From NCBI GenBank assembly GCA_965119685.1, contig OZ221971.1, positions 372,001 through 436,000 of the forward strand: a stretch of DNA of 64,000 bases. Reading direction: 5' to 3'. The DNA is from Merdibacter sp965119685 (GTDB lineage Bacteria; Bacillota_I; Bacilli_A; Erysipelotrichales; Erysipelotrichaceae). Below the pieces are notes generated by a model, which was not told where the DNA came from, did no database searches, and was given only the letters and a program-made list of their open reading frames with translations. How positions within the stretch are numbered: the stretch's first letter is position 1; every line of letters begins with the position of its first letter. The translations under genes and the position numbers were made by a program. Of the stretch, positions 44,347-53,481 are shown in pieces.

Positions 44347-45633
44347 ATGCTGGACATTAAGTTTGTCAGAGAAAATCCAGAGGCGGTCAAGGAGAATATT
44401 CACAAAAAATTTCAGGATCACAAGCTGCCGTTAGTAGATGAGGTCATCGCAAAGGATAAATCGCTGCGTTCGATGAAGCAGAGGGTGGACGATCTGCGGG
44501 CACAGCGGAACCTGATGAGCAAACAAATCGGCGGATTGATGAAAGAAGGAAAAAAGGAAGAAGCGGAAGCGGTAAAGAAACAGGTTGCCGCTATGGCGGA
44601 TGAGCTGAAAGAGATTGAAGAGAAAGAAGCAATCGTTCGTGAAGAAGTAACGGCCATTATGATGCAGATTCCGAATATGATTGATCCAAGCGTTCCGATC
44701 GGTAAGGATGACAGTGAAAATGTAGAGTTAAAAAAATACGGCGAACCGATTGTTCCGGACTTTGCGATTCCTTATCATACCGAGATTATGGAATCCTTTC
44801 AGGGAATTGATCTGGACAGTGCACGCAAGGTAGCGGGCAATGGTTTTTATTATCTGATGGGAGATATTGCTCGTCTGCACAGCGCGGTTATTTCGTATGC
44901 CAGAGATTTTATGATCGATCGTGGCTTTACGTATGTCGTGCCGCCATTTATGATTCGCAGCAATGTCGTAACCGGCGTAATGAGCTTTGCGGAGATGGAA
45001 GGGATGATGTATAAGATTGAAGGTGAAGATCTCTATTTGATCGGTACGAGTGAACATTCGATGATCGGTAAATTTATCGATACGATCTTAGATGAAAAGG
45101 ATCTCCCTTATACATATACCAGCTATTCGCCATGTTTCCGAAAGGAAAAAGGAGCGCACGGTATTGAAGAACGCGGCGTTTATCGCATTCATCAGTTTGA
45201 GAAACAAGAGATGATCGTCGTTTGTAAACCGGAGGAGAGCGCAGAATGGTTTGTGAAGCTTTATATGAATACGGTGGATTTATTCCGCAGCTTGGATATT
45301 CCGGTGCGTGCATTGGAATGTTGTTCCGGTGATCTGGCAGATTTGAAATGTAAGTCGGTCGATGTAGAGGCATGGTCGCCGCGGCAGAAAAAGTATTTTG
45401 AGGTAGGCAGCTGTTCTAATCTGACAGATGCGCAGGCACGTCGTTTGAAAATTCGTGTAAAAGGGAAGGACGGCAAATATTTTGCCCATACCTTAAACAA
45501 TACGGTTGTTGCGCCGCCGCGGATGTTGATAGCGTTTTTGGAGAATAATTTGAATGCCGATGGAAGTGTGAATATTCCAAAGGTACTTCGTCCTTATATG
45601 GGAGGTCAGGAACAGTTGATTCCTAAAAAATAG
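44347..45633 (+). CDS. serS: Seryl-tRNA synthetase, 428 aa
   Basis: Class II synthetase with N-terminal antiparallel coiled coil (about residues 30-105) and catalytic domain: motif 2 SPCFRKEKGAHG, QFEKQEM, motif 3 VVAPPRMLIAFLEN. Start after AAGGAGGAAATGAG. Charges tRNA-Ser and tRNA-Sec if present. Controlled by the T-box leader. Confidence 0.97.
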   Translation: MLDIKFVRENPEAVKENIHKKFQDHKLPLVDEVIAKDKSLRSMKQRVDDLRAQRNLMSKQIGGLMKEGKKEEAEAVKKQVAAMADELKEIEEKEAIVREEVTAIMMQIPNMIDPSVPIGKDDSENVELKKYGEPIVPDFAIPYHTEIMESFQGIDLDSARKVAGNGFYYLMGDIARLHSAVISYARDFMIDRGFTYVVPPFMIRSNVVTGVMSFAEMEGMMYKIEGEDLYLIGTSEHSMIGKFIDTILDEKDLPYTYTSYSPCFRKEKGAHGIEERGVYRIHQFEKQEMIVVCKPEESAEWFVKLYMNTVDLFRSLDIPVRALECCSGDLADLKCKSVDVEAWSPRQKKYFEVGSCSNLTDAQARRLKIRVKGKDGKYFAHTLNNTVVAPPRMLIAFLENNLNADGSVNIPKVLRPYMGGQEQLIPKK

Positions 45634-45726
45634 ACATGAGTCTATTATTGAATATTGAAGTGGTTCATGTTATAAACCATCTTTCCTTTTTGACTATTTT
45701 GAGAGGTCTGAAATATTTGTGGTAAA

Positions 45727-45771
45727 AACAAGAAATATCCCTTTATTTATAGGGTATTCCTTGTTTTTTTT
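45727..45771 (+). terminator. Terminator after serS
   Basis: AACAAG-A-AATA-CCCT pairs with AGGG-TATT-CCTTGTT, followed by TTTTTTTT. Confidence 0.85.
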
Positions 45772-45800
45772 CAATATTTATGAAGCTTTCACATGCGCTG

Positions 45801-45852
45801 ATATTTGTTTATTTGACCAATGGTGTGGGTTTATAGATCGATAAACAAATAT
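45801..45852. repeat. Perfect 12-base inverted repeat of unknown role
   Basis: ATATTTGTTTAT (45801-45812) and ATAAACAAATAT (45841-45852), loop 28. No T tract follows. The remainder of 45853-46102 is AT-rich without a supported gene. Confidence 0.5.
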
Positions 45853-46102
45853 ATGAGAATCTTTTCTGTTTTTTTTGATTTGCTCATTCGGTGATCGTTG
45901 TTCTTTCTTTGTATTTTGATATTGATGGGAAGTTCAAAGTTTTGTGTTGGTATGTTTGGCGGGGGAATGATGTAAATTGTATCAAAGCTGGCTTTGCTTC
46001 CCGGATGTCCCGGTTATGAACAGCTTATATTGATTTATATAGAAATCATAAAGAGCTTATGGATAAAGTATTGGTGTCTATGATATATTGATGGTAATCA
46101 AG

Positions 46103-46118
46103 TGTTTCACGTGAAACA
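46103..46118. other. parS centromere-like site 1
   Basis: Perfect palindrome TGTTTCACGTGAAACA, matching the Firmicutes ParB (Spo0J) binding site. About 11.5 kb from dnaA start, consistent with origin-proximal segregation. Confidence 0.93.
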
Positions 46119-46139
46119 GTGAGAGGGGAAAAATTTGGA

Positions 46140-46694
46140 ATGAAGAAGCAGATTCTGGTGAAAATAGATAAGTACCAACAACTGAGTGATGAAATCAAAC
46201 AACAGGTGGATACTTTTGTTTGTAACTGCTATGATGAACAAAATGTTTCTCCTATTCATTCTTCTCTTTTGGACGTCACTTCTGTTTGTATGTATAACGA
46301 TACTCATTTGATCGGCTATACCGGTATTGCTATATGTGAATTACCTTCTATGGATTTGCGGTATGCTGCTTTGACTTGTTTTTGTATAGAGGCTTCTTTG
46401 CGTTCGTCGGGATTTGGTTCTTATCTGCTGCAATTTTGTGAGAGCTATTTACAAGAAACTCGTGCTGCGGATGTTTCTATTTTTACATGTCATCCATCTC
46501 TTTCTGACTTTTACACACTCCATAGTCACTGGCGCCCGATTGATTTACGTTTGCGATCCGGGCGAAACTTTGACAGCAAGAAGCTGGGACTCATTGTTTT
46601 ATTTCAATCTTTTCATCCAAACATTACGGAGAAAACTTTCTTATCTTTATATCCTAAAATTGATTTGCGATTGCCTCCCGGTATTTTCTTCTGA
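46140..46694 (+). CDS. GNAT-family N-acetyltransferase, 184 aa
   Basis: GNAT fold with a central strand ALTCFCIEASLRSSGFGSYLLQFCESYL, where RSSGFGS is the acetyl-CoA loop (Q/RxxGxG/A). The start at 46140 (MKKQILVK) is preferred; the frame opens at 46119 within the parS site. It stands alone between parS sites. The acceptor is unknown. Codon use is more AT-rich than its neighbours, as is the surrounding intergenic DNA. Confidence 0.72.
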   Translation: MKKQILVKIDKYQQLSDEIKQQVDTFVCNCYDEQNVSPIHSSLLDVTSVCMYNDTHLIGYTGIAICELPSMDLRYAALTCFCIEASLRSSGFGSYLLQFCESYLQETRAADVSIFTCHPSLSDFYTLHSHWRPIDLRLRSGRNFDSKKLGLIVLFQSFHPNITEKTFLSLYPKIDLRLPPGIFF

Positions 46695-46778
46695 TGCAAT
46701 CATGAATTGATGAGTTGATATTATAGATATTAGTTTCTCTTTTATTATGAATTTGATTGAATCTTGCTGTCTATAAAA

Positions 46779-46901
46779 ATGTGTTTGGTGAGCATAAATG
46801 ATTATGAACTTGAGTTGTCTTCAAATGTTACTGATGCAGAGATGAAGGATACTGCTTGTTTTGCTGTAAATAATAGGGTGGTTATTGAAAAAGTTAAATA
46901 G
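46779..46901 (+). pseudogene. Possible short gene or gene remnant, 40 codons
   Basis: An open frame MCLVSINDYELELSS and onward to VVIEKVK has protein-like composition but no ribosome site. It may be the tail of a decayed gene. Elsewhere in the gap 46695-47089, an 8-codon frame at 47051-47077 has an excellent ribosome site (CGGAGG). Confidence 0.2.
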
Positions 46902-47089
46902 TTGAAGCAATGCTTTTATGATAACGCTATAGGGTTTAGAGTAAGTATAGTTATATATTCAAAGGCGCTTATCTATTCGACGATATTTCAATGGTGAAGT
47001 CAGTAAATAAATATCTTTGAAGCAAAATTTATTTATTCGGAGGTAAATAGATGAGAAATACCTTGTTGCGCTTATGAATGATTGGGTAT

Positions 47090-47118
47090 TTGACAGATGA
47101 ACAGGATATTGCTATAAT
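47090..47118 (+). promoter_or_regulatory. Consensus sigma-A promoter of the SRP RNA
   Basis: TTGACA (47090-47095), 17-base spacer, TATAAT (47113-47118): a perfect housekeeping promoter a few bases ahead of the RNA. Confidence 0.95.
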
Positions 47119-47122
47119 ATGA

Positions 47123-47207
47123 GGGCTACTGCAATGGTATCTTACGAATCAGGTCAGGTCGGGAACGAAGCAGCCTTAAGGAAGCTCTATCATGTGCGGT
47201 AGCTTTT
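47123..47207 (+). ncRNA. ffs: Signal recognition particle RNA, small bacterial type (4.5S-like)
   Basis: The conserved apical domain reads CAGGTCGGGAACGAAGCAG with a GGAA tetraloop closed by C-G/G-C pairs. The ends GGGCTACTGCA and TGTGCGGTAGC pair, giving a single hairpin of about 85 nt. A U-rich tail follows. It binds Ffh for membrane-protein targeting. Lacks the Alu domain of Bacillus scRNA. Confidence 0.93.
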
Positions 47208-47215
47208 CTTTGATT

Positions 47216-47231
47216 TGTTTCACGTGAAACA
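47216..47231. other. parS centromere-like site 2
   Basis: Second copy of TGTTTCACGTGAAACA, between the SRP RNA and tadA. Confidence 0.93.
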
Positions 47232-47246
47232 TCAGGAGGAAAGTGC

Positions 47247-47735
47247 ATGAAAAATGCTTATGAGCATTATATGAATGAAGCTATTAAACAGGCGCAAAAA
47301 GCTTGGCAGCAGGATGAAGTTCCGATTGGCTGTGTGATAGTGAAAGATGATAAAATCATTGCGAGAGGGTATAATAAGCGTGAACTCACTCAGAAATCAA
47401 CTGCACACGCGGAAATTATCGCAATCGAGCGTGCCTGTCAGAAACTTGGCAGTTGGCGTCTGGAGGATTGTGATTTATATGTAACGCTGGAACCATGTCC
47501 GATGTGTGCCGGCGCAATTTTGCAATCGCGGATAAAAACAGTGATTTACGGCGCTCCTGATCCAAAAGGAGGCTGCGTTGACAGTTGCATGAAGATGTAT
47601 CAGACATCAGGGTTTAACCATTATCCAAGCGTTGTTTCCGGAATTTTGCAGGAAGAATGCGGCGCGATGCTGACATCGTTTTTTAAAGAAAAACGGCGGA
47701 AAAGAGAAGCGAATACATTGAAAGAGAGTTGTTGA
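47247..47735 (+). CDS. tadA: tRNA-specific adenosine deaminase, 162 aa
   Basis: Zinc deaminase converting A34 to inosine in tRNA-Arg. His54 and catalytic Glu56 in STAHAEIIAIE, zinc cysteines 84 and 87 in EPCPMCAGA. Ribosome site AGGAGGAAAGTGC. The order SRP RNA, tadA, dnaX is typical for Firmicutes. Confidence 0.96.
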   Translation: MKNAYEHYMNEAIKQAQKAWQQDEVPIGCVIVKDDKIIARGYNKRELTQKSTAHAEIIAIERACQKLGSWRLEDCDLYVTLEPCPMCAGAILQSRIKTVIYGAPDPKGGCVDSCMKMYQTSGFNHYPSVVSGILQEECGAMLTSFFKEKRRKREANTLKESC

Positions 47736-47819
47736 AAAAATCTTTTGACACTCTCATTTTTTATAGAAAGCGAGCAATCGTTATATGAATTCCGTCAATC
47801 AATCATATCCGTAATATGA

Positions 47820-47825
47820 TATAAT
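47820..47825 (+). promoter_or_regulatory. -10 element of dnaX operon
   Basis: TATAAT 35 bases before the dnaX start; the -35 is not clear. Confidence 0.5.
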
Positions 47826-47859
47826 GAAAGAAGCAAACAGAAATGAAAGCAGGTGAATC

Positions 47860-49776
47860 ATGGCATATCAAGCGCTTTATCGCAAATATAGACCAAATAG
47901 CTTTGAAGGGGTTGCCGGGCAGAGGGCAATTGTGCAAACACTGATCAATGCCGTTAAACGGCAGAAAATTGCGCATGCTTATCTCTTTTGCGGACCAAGA
48001 GGAACGGGGAAGACGTCGATAGCAAAAATATTTGCAAAAATGCTGAATTGTGAACACCAAGATCAGGCACCTTGTGGAAAATGCAAGAATTGTCAGGATT
48101 TTCAAAAAGGAGCTCATCCGGATATTATTGAAATTGATGCCGCCAGCAATAACGGAGTGGATGAAGTGCGTAATTTGATTGAAAAGATCAAGTATGCACC
48201 GATGGAGGGAAAATATAAGGTTTATATCATCGACGAGGTACATATGATGACACCCGGTGCGTTTAATGCACTGCTGAAGACGATTGAGGAACCGCCGGCA
48301 CATGTGATATTTATCTTCGCTACAACAGAACCGCATAAAGTACTGCCGACGATCATCTCTCGCTGTCAGCGCTTTGATTTTAATAAGGTAAGTGTGAAAG
48401 ATATTACCGAACGCCTGCATTATGTATTAGAGCAGGAGCATGTCCAGATGGAAGAAGAGGCAGTTCGTGCGATCGCTGTACTGGCAGATGGTGGAATGCG
48501 TGACGCCTTGTCTATTTTAGATCAATGTATCGCCTATGCGCAGAATGAGATTCGAGTCAGTGATGTCAATGCGATTTACGGTATTACGACACCGGAGGAA
48601 AAAGGAAAGCTGCTGCAAAATGTTGTTGATAAAAATTATCTGGAAATGGTGAATCAAATTGAATCGTTGAATGAAAAGGGTATTGATATTCGTCGTTTGA
48701 CATCTGATCTTATCGATCTGTTAAAGGACAGCATGATCTATTCATTGACAGAGGACGAAAGCTTGATTTCATCCGCTCATCTCAGCGTTATTCAGCATAT
48801 AGTGTCAGCGATCTCAACAGCACGCCGCTTTGAGATGCTGGATGTATTGATGGATACCTTTGAAAAATACCGCAATGCGTCCGATGTGCTTTCCTATTTT
48901 GAAGTGGCGATGCTGAAGCTGTTAGAGATAGAAGATCAGAAGATAATAGAACGAGAAGATGAGAAGCAGCCAAAAGTTATATCTCAAAAAGAAGCAGTAA
49001 CTTTAAAAGATACATGTGAGGGAAATGCATCTGCATATCAGGAAACAAAAACAGCTTCTGCACCAAGTGTTTCATTGATGGATCATCAGGAAACAAAATC
49101 AGAGATAGAAGAAACATCAAAAACTTCTGTTTTTCCAGAGGAAAAGGAGACGGATTTAAGTGTTTCACGTGAAACACCAAGTCTGTTTGATGAATCGATA
49201 GAACAAGAAGAACCGAAAGCAATTGATACCGGACAGAGCTCACTGTTTGAATCAGAAGAACCAAAACAAAAAGTGAACGTGCCGGAAGATAAAGAACCGT
49301 CTTTGTTAATTGATGACACCTATGTCCTGCGTCTTTTAACCGGCGCAAATAAGCAGGAACGCCAACAGGATGATGAAAAATTCAGAGAAATTCAGGAATA
49401 TCTGAATGAATTGGAATGGGCAAAGTATGCGAACGCGGTAAAAAATACAGAGATTGTTGCCAGTGCAAAAACCTATCTTGTTTTGTCTGTCAACAGCACG
49501 ATTGAAGCGAAAGAAATTAACCAGATTGAGCGAAAGGAAGGATTTGCTTCCTTTATGAACCAGCTGCTGGGGATCTCTAAAAAGATTTTTGCCATAGATC
49601 ACGAACAGCGAAAACGTGTCATTACTCGTTTTAAAGAACTGATGATTCAAGGGCAGTTACCGGAGCCGGTGCATATTGAAATCAAAAAGGAAAAAAAAGA
49701 GAAAATAAAAGAAAAGACAACAGAAGAAAAACTGGTCGATCTTTTCGGAGATGAAATTGTGATTATGGAGGAATAA
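47860..49776 (+). CDS. dnaX: DNA polymerase III subunits gamma/tau, 638 aa
   Basis: Clamp-loader ATPase: Walker A GPRGTGKT at residues 45-52, zinc cysteines 64, 72, 75 and 78, DEVHMM Walker B, sensor 1 FATTEPHKV. A long charged, low-complexity linker (about 370-490) precedes the tau C-terminal domain. A parS site lies inside the linker coding region at codons 434-439 (SVSRET), where protein constraint is weak. Clamp loading and polymerase coupling. Confidence 0.95.
   Translation: MAYQALYRKYRPNSFEGVAGQRAIVQTLINAVKRQKIAHAYLFCGPRGTGKTSIAKIFAKMLNCEHQDQAPCGKCKNCQDFQKGAHPDIIEIDAASNNGVDEVRNLIEKIKYAPMEGKYKVYIIDEVHMMTPGAFNALLKTIEEPPAHVIFIFATTEPHKVLPTIISRCQRFDFNKVSVKDITERLHYVLEQEHVQMEEEAVRAIAVLADGGMRDALSILDQCIAYAQNEIRVSDVNAIYGITTPEEKGKLLQNVVDKNYLEMVNQIESLNEKGIDIRRLTSDLIDLLKDSMIYSLTEDESLISSAHLSVIQHIVSAISTARRFEMLDVLMDTFEKYRNASDVLSYFEVAMLKLLEIEDQKIIEREDEKQPKVISQKEAVTLKDTCEGNASAYQETKTASAPSVSLMDHQETKSEIEETSKTSVFPEEKETDLSVSRETPSLFDESIEQEEPKAIDTGQSSLFESEEPKQKVNVPEDKEPSLLIDDTYVLRLLTGANKQERQQDDEKFREIQEYLNELEWAKYANAVKNTEIVASAKTYLVLSVNSTIEAKEINQIERKEGFASFMNQLLGISKKIFAIDHEQRKRVITRFKELMIQGQLPEPVHIEIKKEKKEKIKEKTTEEKLVDLFGDEIVIMEE
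49161..49176. other. parS centromere-like site 3 (inside dnaX)
   Basis: Third identical TGTTTCACGTGAAACA, embedded in the dnaX linker coding sequence. Confidence 0.93.
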
Positions 49777-49779
49777 TCT

Positions 49780-50088
49780 ATGGATATGGAAGCATTGTTG
49801 GGAGAAGCGATGAAACTCCAACAAAATCTAAGCGAGGCGCAGAATGCGATCGATCAAAAAGAGTATGCAGTCAGTATCGGCGGCGGTGTATTGCAAGTGA
49901 AAGTCAAAGGAAATATGGAGATCAGCGAAATTACAATCAGTGACGAGCTGATGTCATTGGAAAACAAAGAAGATCTACAGGATATGCTGATTTCCGGTTT
50001 GAATCAGGCACTACAAAAAGCAAAAGATGAAAAGGATGAAAAGATGCAGTCGATGACCGCAGGAATTTCGATTCCGGGAGTGTTTTAA
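49780..50088 (+). CDS. YbaB/EbfC nucleoid-associated protein, 102 aa
   Basis: Small DNA-binding dimer with the core VSIGGGVLQVKVKGNMEISEITI and a helical N-terminus. It follows dnaX by three bases and is followed immediately by recR, the conserved dnaX-ybaB-recR operon. Confidence 0.94.
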   Translation: MDMEALLGEAMKLQQNLSEAQNAIDQKEYAVSIGGGVLQVKVKGNMEISEITISDELMSLENKEDLQDMLISGLNQALQKAKDEKDEKMQSMTAGISIPGVF

Positions 50089-50682
50089 ATGTATCCGCAG
50101 AAATTTGAAGATTTGATTGCCGCTTTTCGTCATCTGCCGGGGGTAGGAGTGAAAACGGCAGAACGCTTTGCGTTTACCGCGTTAGAGTGGGATGAAGAAA
50201 CGCTGCAATTTTTTATCCAAGCATTATCCGATATACAAAGTGGATTGACTAGCTGTGCGATTTGCGGCAATCTCAGCGAGGGAGAACACTGTCTCATCTG
50301 TAACGATGAAACACGCAATCACCATGTGATCTGTGTCGTACAAAGTCCGAAAGACGTCATCGCTATGGAAAAGATGAATGAATATAACGGCGTGTATCAT
50401 GTATTGCACGGCGCAATCAATACGGCGAAAGGAATTCTTCCGCAAGATCTGAATATTGAATCGTTGATCGACAGAGTGGATGAACATACAGAGGAAGTTA
50501 TCCTTGCGACCAATCCGACCGTAGAAGGGGAGACGACCGCATTGTACATATCAAAACTGTTGGAGAAAAAGAATGTAAATGTAACGAGAATCGCACATGG
50601 ACTGCCGATGGGAGGACATTTGGATTATGCAGATGAACTGACATTGATCAAGGCGTTTGAAGGCAGAAAAAAGATGGAATGA
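50089..50682 (+). CDS. recR: Recombination protein RecR, 197 aa
   Basis: HhH segment LPGVGVKTAERFAF, four-cysteine zinc site (Cys56, 59, 68, 71 in CAICGNLSEGEHCLIC), Toprim domain (VVQSPKDVIAMEK, TNPTVEGETTALYI) and a C-terminal walker-like region. It acts with RecF/RecO in gap repair. The start codon follows the ybaB stop directly. Confidence 0.96.
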   Translation: MYPQKFEDLIAAFRHLPGVGVKTAERFAFTALEWDEETLQFFIQALSDIQSGLTSCAICGNLSEGEHCLICNDETRNHHVICVVQSPKDVIAMEKMNEYNGVYHVLHGAINTAKGILPQDLNIESLIDRVDEHTEEVILATNPTVEGETTALYISKLLEKKNVNVTRIAHGLPMGGHLDYADELTLIKAFEGRKKME

Positions 50683-50737
50683 TTTCATCAATGGACAAAT
50701 GAAGAGTTTGTAAATTTATATATTCCTTTTTATATTG

Positions 50738-50838
50738 AAAAGAGCTGAAGATGTGGTTTAAAAAATCATAATGCCGTTTCTCATTAAGATGAGATGTACA
50801 GCAAGTGATTGTTTCAAACAGCAGGAGACAGCTCTTTT
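50738..50838. terminator. Long-range inverted repeat after recR
   Basis: AAAAGAGCTG (50738-50747) pairs with CAGCTCTTTT (50829-50838) around about 80 bases holding a TCTCAT/ATGAGA hairpin. It may end the dnaX-recR operon. The rest of the gap up to 51100 shows no gene. Confidence 0.45.
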
Positions 50839-51100
50839 ATTTATGGAAATGATTCAATTCTTAGCTGAAAAGTCTCTCTATATAGAATTTATAAATATGA
50901 CAATCTATGACATACCTGTGTTTTTATAATTTCAATGATGATAGAGAAAAGAGCCGTATCGATGAAAGACTTTGTTATCAAACAGCAATCGTTTAACTCT
51001 TCGACTCTATAAGAAAGAAAACAGCAGCGATTCATAAATCACTGATAAGTGAGATCCATACCTCTAGAGACATCGTATGATGTTTGGTGAGCAACAAAGC

Positions 51101-51139
51101 AAAAAGAGCCGATTAGTCCGTATCAGCGGATAACGCTCT
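51101..51139 (-). terminator. Terminator of the CYTH-domain gene
   Basis: On the minus strand AGAGC...GCTCT with inner TCCG/CGGA, followed by TTTTT. It overlaps the gene's stop. Confidence 0.6.
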
Positions 51140-51667
51140 GGCTATTTTAGAAGGACAATTCTTCGTATAATGCAGATTCACCTGCTCTAAGATCGCTTGA
51201 AAGAGGGGCAGCCCGGCATGTGGTTGGGTATATTCATACTCAATTTCATAATCTTCCCGGTTACGGTATATGTTGTGATCAAGACAGACTTCCGCGTGTT
51301 CATATGCCATCATCGAACGCCAAGTCGTCAGCATGCCAATCTGATGCAGTGGCTGCGTAACACCGTTTTCCTTTAACAGCGATTGAATCTCATGATCCAT
51401 AAAAGTGGTGAGATCACAGCCGCCTACTTCCTTTTCAAATTCAAAAACAGCATCTGTGCTCTTACGCAGTTTCAAAGTGAATAGATAACGTCCCTCACGC
51501 TCACGAATCCGCATTGCGCCTCCTTGGCTGCGCAGCTGTCCCTGCTGTGTATCATAATAATAATTGATCTGACGCACAGGCGCCTCCATTTTTAATGAAA
51601 GAAACAATTTTTCATATTGTTCCTTTGTCAGCAGCATTTTATATTCCTTTTCGATATGTTGTTTCAT
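51113..51667 (-). CDS. CYTH-domain protein (triphosphate tunnel enzyme family), 184 aa
   Basis: The CYTH signature ExExK is at residues 6-10 (EKEYK). Further tunnel residues appear in INYYYDT, AMRIREREG, FTLKLRKS and CLDHNIYRN...DYEIEYEY. Members hydrolyse inorganic triphosphate or related compounds. Start at 51667 with AGAGGTG upstream; the longer frame to 51850 overlaps the nadK promoter and is rejected. Divergent from nadK, a linkage common in Firmicutes. Confidence 0.87.
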   Translation of the reverse strand: MKQHIEKEYKMLLTKEQYEKLFLSLKMEAPVRQINYYYDTQQGQLRSQGGAMRIREREGRYLFTLKLRKSTDAVFEFEKEVGGCDLTTFMDHEIQSLLKENGVTQPLHQIGMLTTWRSMMAYEHAEVCLDHNIYRNREDYEIEYEYTQPHAGLPLFQAILEQVNLHYTKNCPSKIARALSADTD

Positions 51668-51781
51668 TCGCTTTTCACCTCTTCCTTTGTATTGTATCAT
51701 GCAATCGCCGCTTCTCGTGAAGAAGCGATGTAGAAATACAAAAAAAACTATGATACACTTAGTCATAAGGATGTGATAGGG

Positions 51782-52555
51782 ATGCGATATGCAATCGTTA
51801 AGAAACTGGATGAAAACAGCGGACAGGTAGCCAAACAGGTGATGCAGCATCTCAATGCAAACGGGTGGATATTAGATGAACAGCATCCGAAGCTGGTTAT
51901 CTGCATCGGCGGTGACGGTACGCTGTTATATGGCGTTCATCAATATATGGAAGCAGTCAATCATTTGATGTTTTTGGGAATCCATACCGGGACACTTGGA
52001 TTCTTCACCGATTATACGCAGGAAGAATTGGCAGTATGCTTAGACGATCTGCTGACAAAGCAACCGAAGATCAACGTCTCACCACTGCTGCAAATCAGCG
52101 TGGACACATGGAAAGCGCCGGTCTACGCGTTAAATGAAATGCGCATAGAAAATATCGAAAAATCGCAGAACATGGATATCTATGTAGACGGAGAGTTTTT
52201 TGAAAACTGCCGCGGTTCGGGTATCTGCCTGAGTACGCAGGCAGGTTCGACGGCATATAATCGCTCTTTAAAAGGGGCGGTAATTGACAGTGGTTTGTCG
52301 GTTATGCAGCTGGCGGAGATCACACCGATTCAGCATTCCAAGCACCGTTCATTGGGGAACCCTTATATCATGATGAAAGAGCGTCACGTACAGATGACCA
52401 GCGAGGACTTCACGACCGCAATGCTGTGTTACGATCACATCACTGCGCCGTTGGCTGAAGCGAAAAAAGTAGATGTATGCTATTGCGAAAAGGTGGTACG
52501 TTTTGCCCGCTATCGAGAATATAGTTATTTGAAGCGTCTGAAAAATTTGTATTGA
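51782..52555 (+). CDS. nadK: NAD kinase, 257 aa
   Basis: ATP-NAD kinase making NADP. GGDGT at residues 43-47, NEMRIENI, GSGICLSTQAGSTAYNRSLKGAV and an ALNE motif. Start ATG 51782 chosen with AAGGATG ahead; a GTG lies three codons earlier. Slightly shorter than the 265-300 typical length. Confidence 0.93.
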   Translation: MRYAIVKKLDENSGQVAKQVMQHLNANGWILDEQHPKLVICIGGDGTLLYGVHQYMEAVNHLMFLGIHTGTLGFFTDYTQEELAVCLDDLLTKQPKINVSPLLQISVDTWKAPVYALNEMRIENIEKSQNMDIYVDGEFFENCRGSGICLSTQAGSTAYNRSLKGAVIDSGLSVMQLAEITPIQHSKHRSLGNPYIMMKERHVQMTSEDFTTAMLCYDHITAPLAEAKKVDVCYCEKVVRFARYREYSYLKRLKNLY

Positions 52556-52657
52556 TGTATTTTACTCATATTAGAAGGTGAGAGTATCGCAAGAGAATCG
52601 CTTGAGATTGCTTAAAAAGAAAATAGAAAAGAATGATAGAAAATAGATAAAGTCAAA

Positions 52658-52695
52658 CAGAGAAGGAATAAAAGGATCGTTCCCTCTCTGTTTTT
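52658..52695 (+). terminator. Terminator after nadK
   Basis: CAGAGA-A-GGAA / TTCC-C-TCTCTG with an 11-base loop, followed by TTTTT. Confidence 0.85.
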
Positions 52696-52777
52696 ATACT
52701 GGAGAATCCCAAAGTTTCTCAATCAAAGATAAATGCGTATGTTTTGATAAGAGCGTCATGTTCAGACGATGGTCACT

Positions 52778-52987
52778 TTAAGATTTCGTTGTTTCATCAT
52801 TGGAGTGTTTAGTGTCTTTCTCTTGCATGTCTTTCAATAAATCGATGATCGTTTGTAATTTCAGCGCAATCAGAAAGCCAAAAATACAAATGAAGATTGG
52901 AGTGAACACAGGGGATAAAACAGCACCTGCGACACACATCACGATGAGCGCTATTGCAATGAGAATATACTTTGTTTGTTTATGCAT
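52778..52987 (-). CDS. Small hypothetical membrane protein, 69 aa
   Basis: Two hydrophobic segments (residues 7-24 and 28-45) and a charged C-terminus (KDMQEKDTKHSNDE). No recognised family and a poor ribosome site (AGAAGAAG, far upstream), so expression is uncertain. Confidence 0.45.
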   Translation of the reverse strand: MHKQTKYILIAIALIVMCVAGAVLSPVFTPIFICIFGFLIALKLQTIIDLLKDMQEKDTKHSNDETTKS

Positions 52988-53456
52988 AAATCGCTGCTTC
53001 TTCTAATGGATCATAATTGCATATGATCGAATGTCGGTTCAAAAAGTGAGATTGCTGTATCTTTATGTTACAGGCTGCGGCGTATCAGGTGAAAGATAAA
53101 ATATTTAGAAGCCAGTAGGAAACAAATGCCGGTTACGAAAAGGTCAATATTGTTTTCCTTTGATTTTTAAATACTTTCTCTTTATAAACAATCGTATTAT
53201 TCATTTCCGCTTCCTGTTAATAGAATCAATTCTGCACTTTGATAAGAGGAAAAGAGATGAAAAAGACAAATGGCACGCGTCTGTGAGAAGCAGCAGCCTC
53301 CTTTCTATTCATGACATCGGCTTTTTCTTCATTTTAATCATATATTATCTATAAAAAAAGAAAAGGATAAAAATTGAGGAATATTCATAGTATAATAAAT
53401 ATATTAAAGAAGTCATTGCCGTTTCTGTCAATTCTCAGGATGGATAAAAGTAAATC
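52988..53456. other. Gap without recognisable gene
   Basis: AT-rich sequence between two leftward genes. A TATAAT-like word lies near 53392. I see no gene, RNA or strong repeat. Confidence 0.5.
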
Positions 53457-53481
53457 CAAAAAAGACCTCCGACGAGGTCTT
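53457..53481 (-). terminator. Terminator of rodA
   Basis: AAGACCTC / GAGGTCTT with loop of four, T run on the minus strand; it begins within the rodA stop codon. Confidence 0.88.

Noticed and set aside
47051..47077. 8-codon frame with an excellent ribosome site before the SRP RNA promoter
   Set aside because: No gene in the same direction that it could attenuate directly; may be chance.
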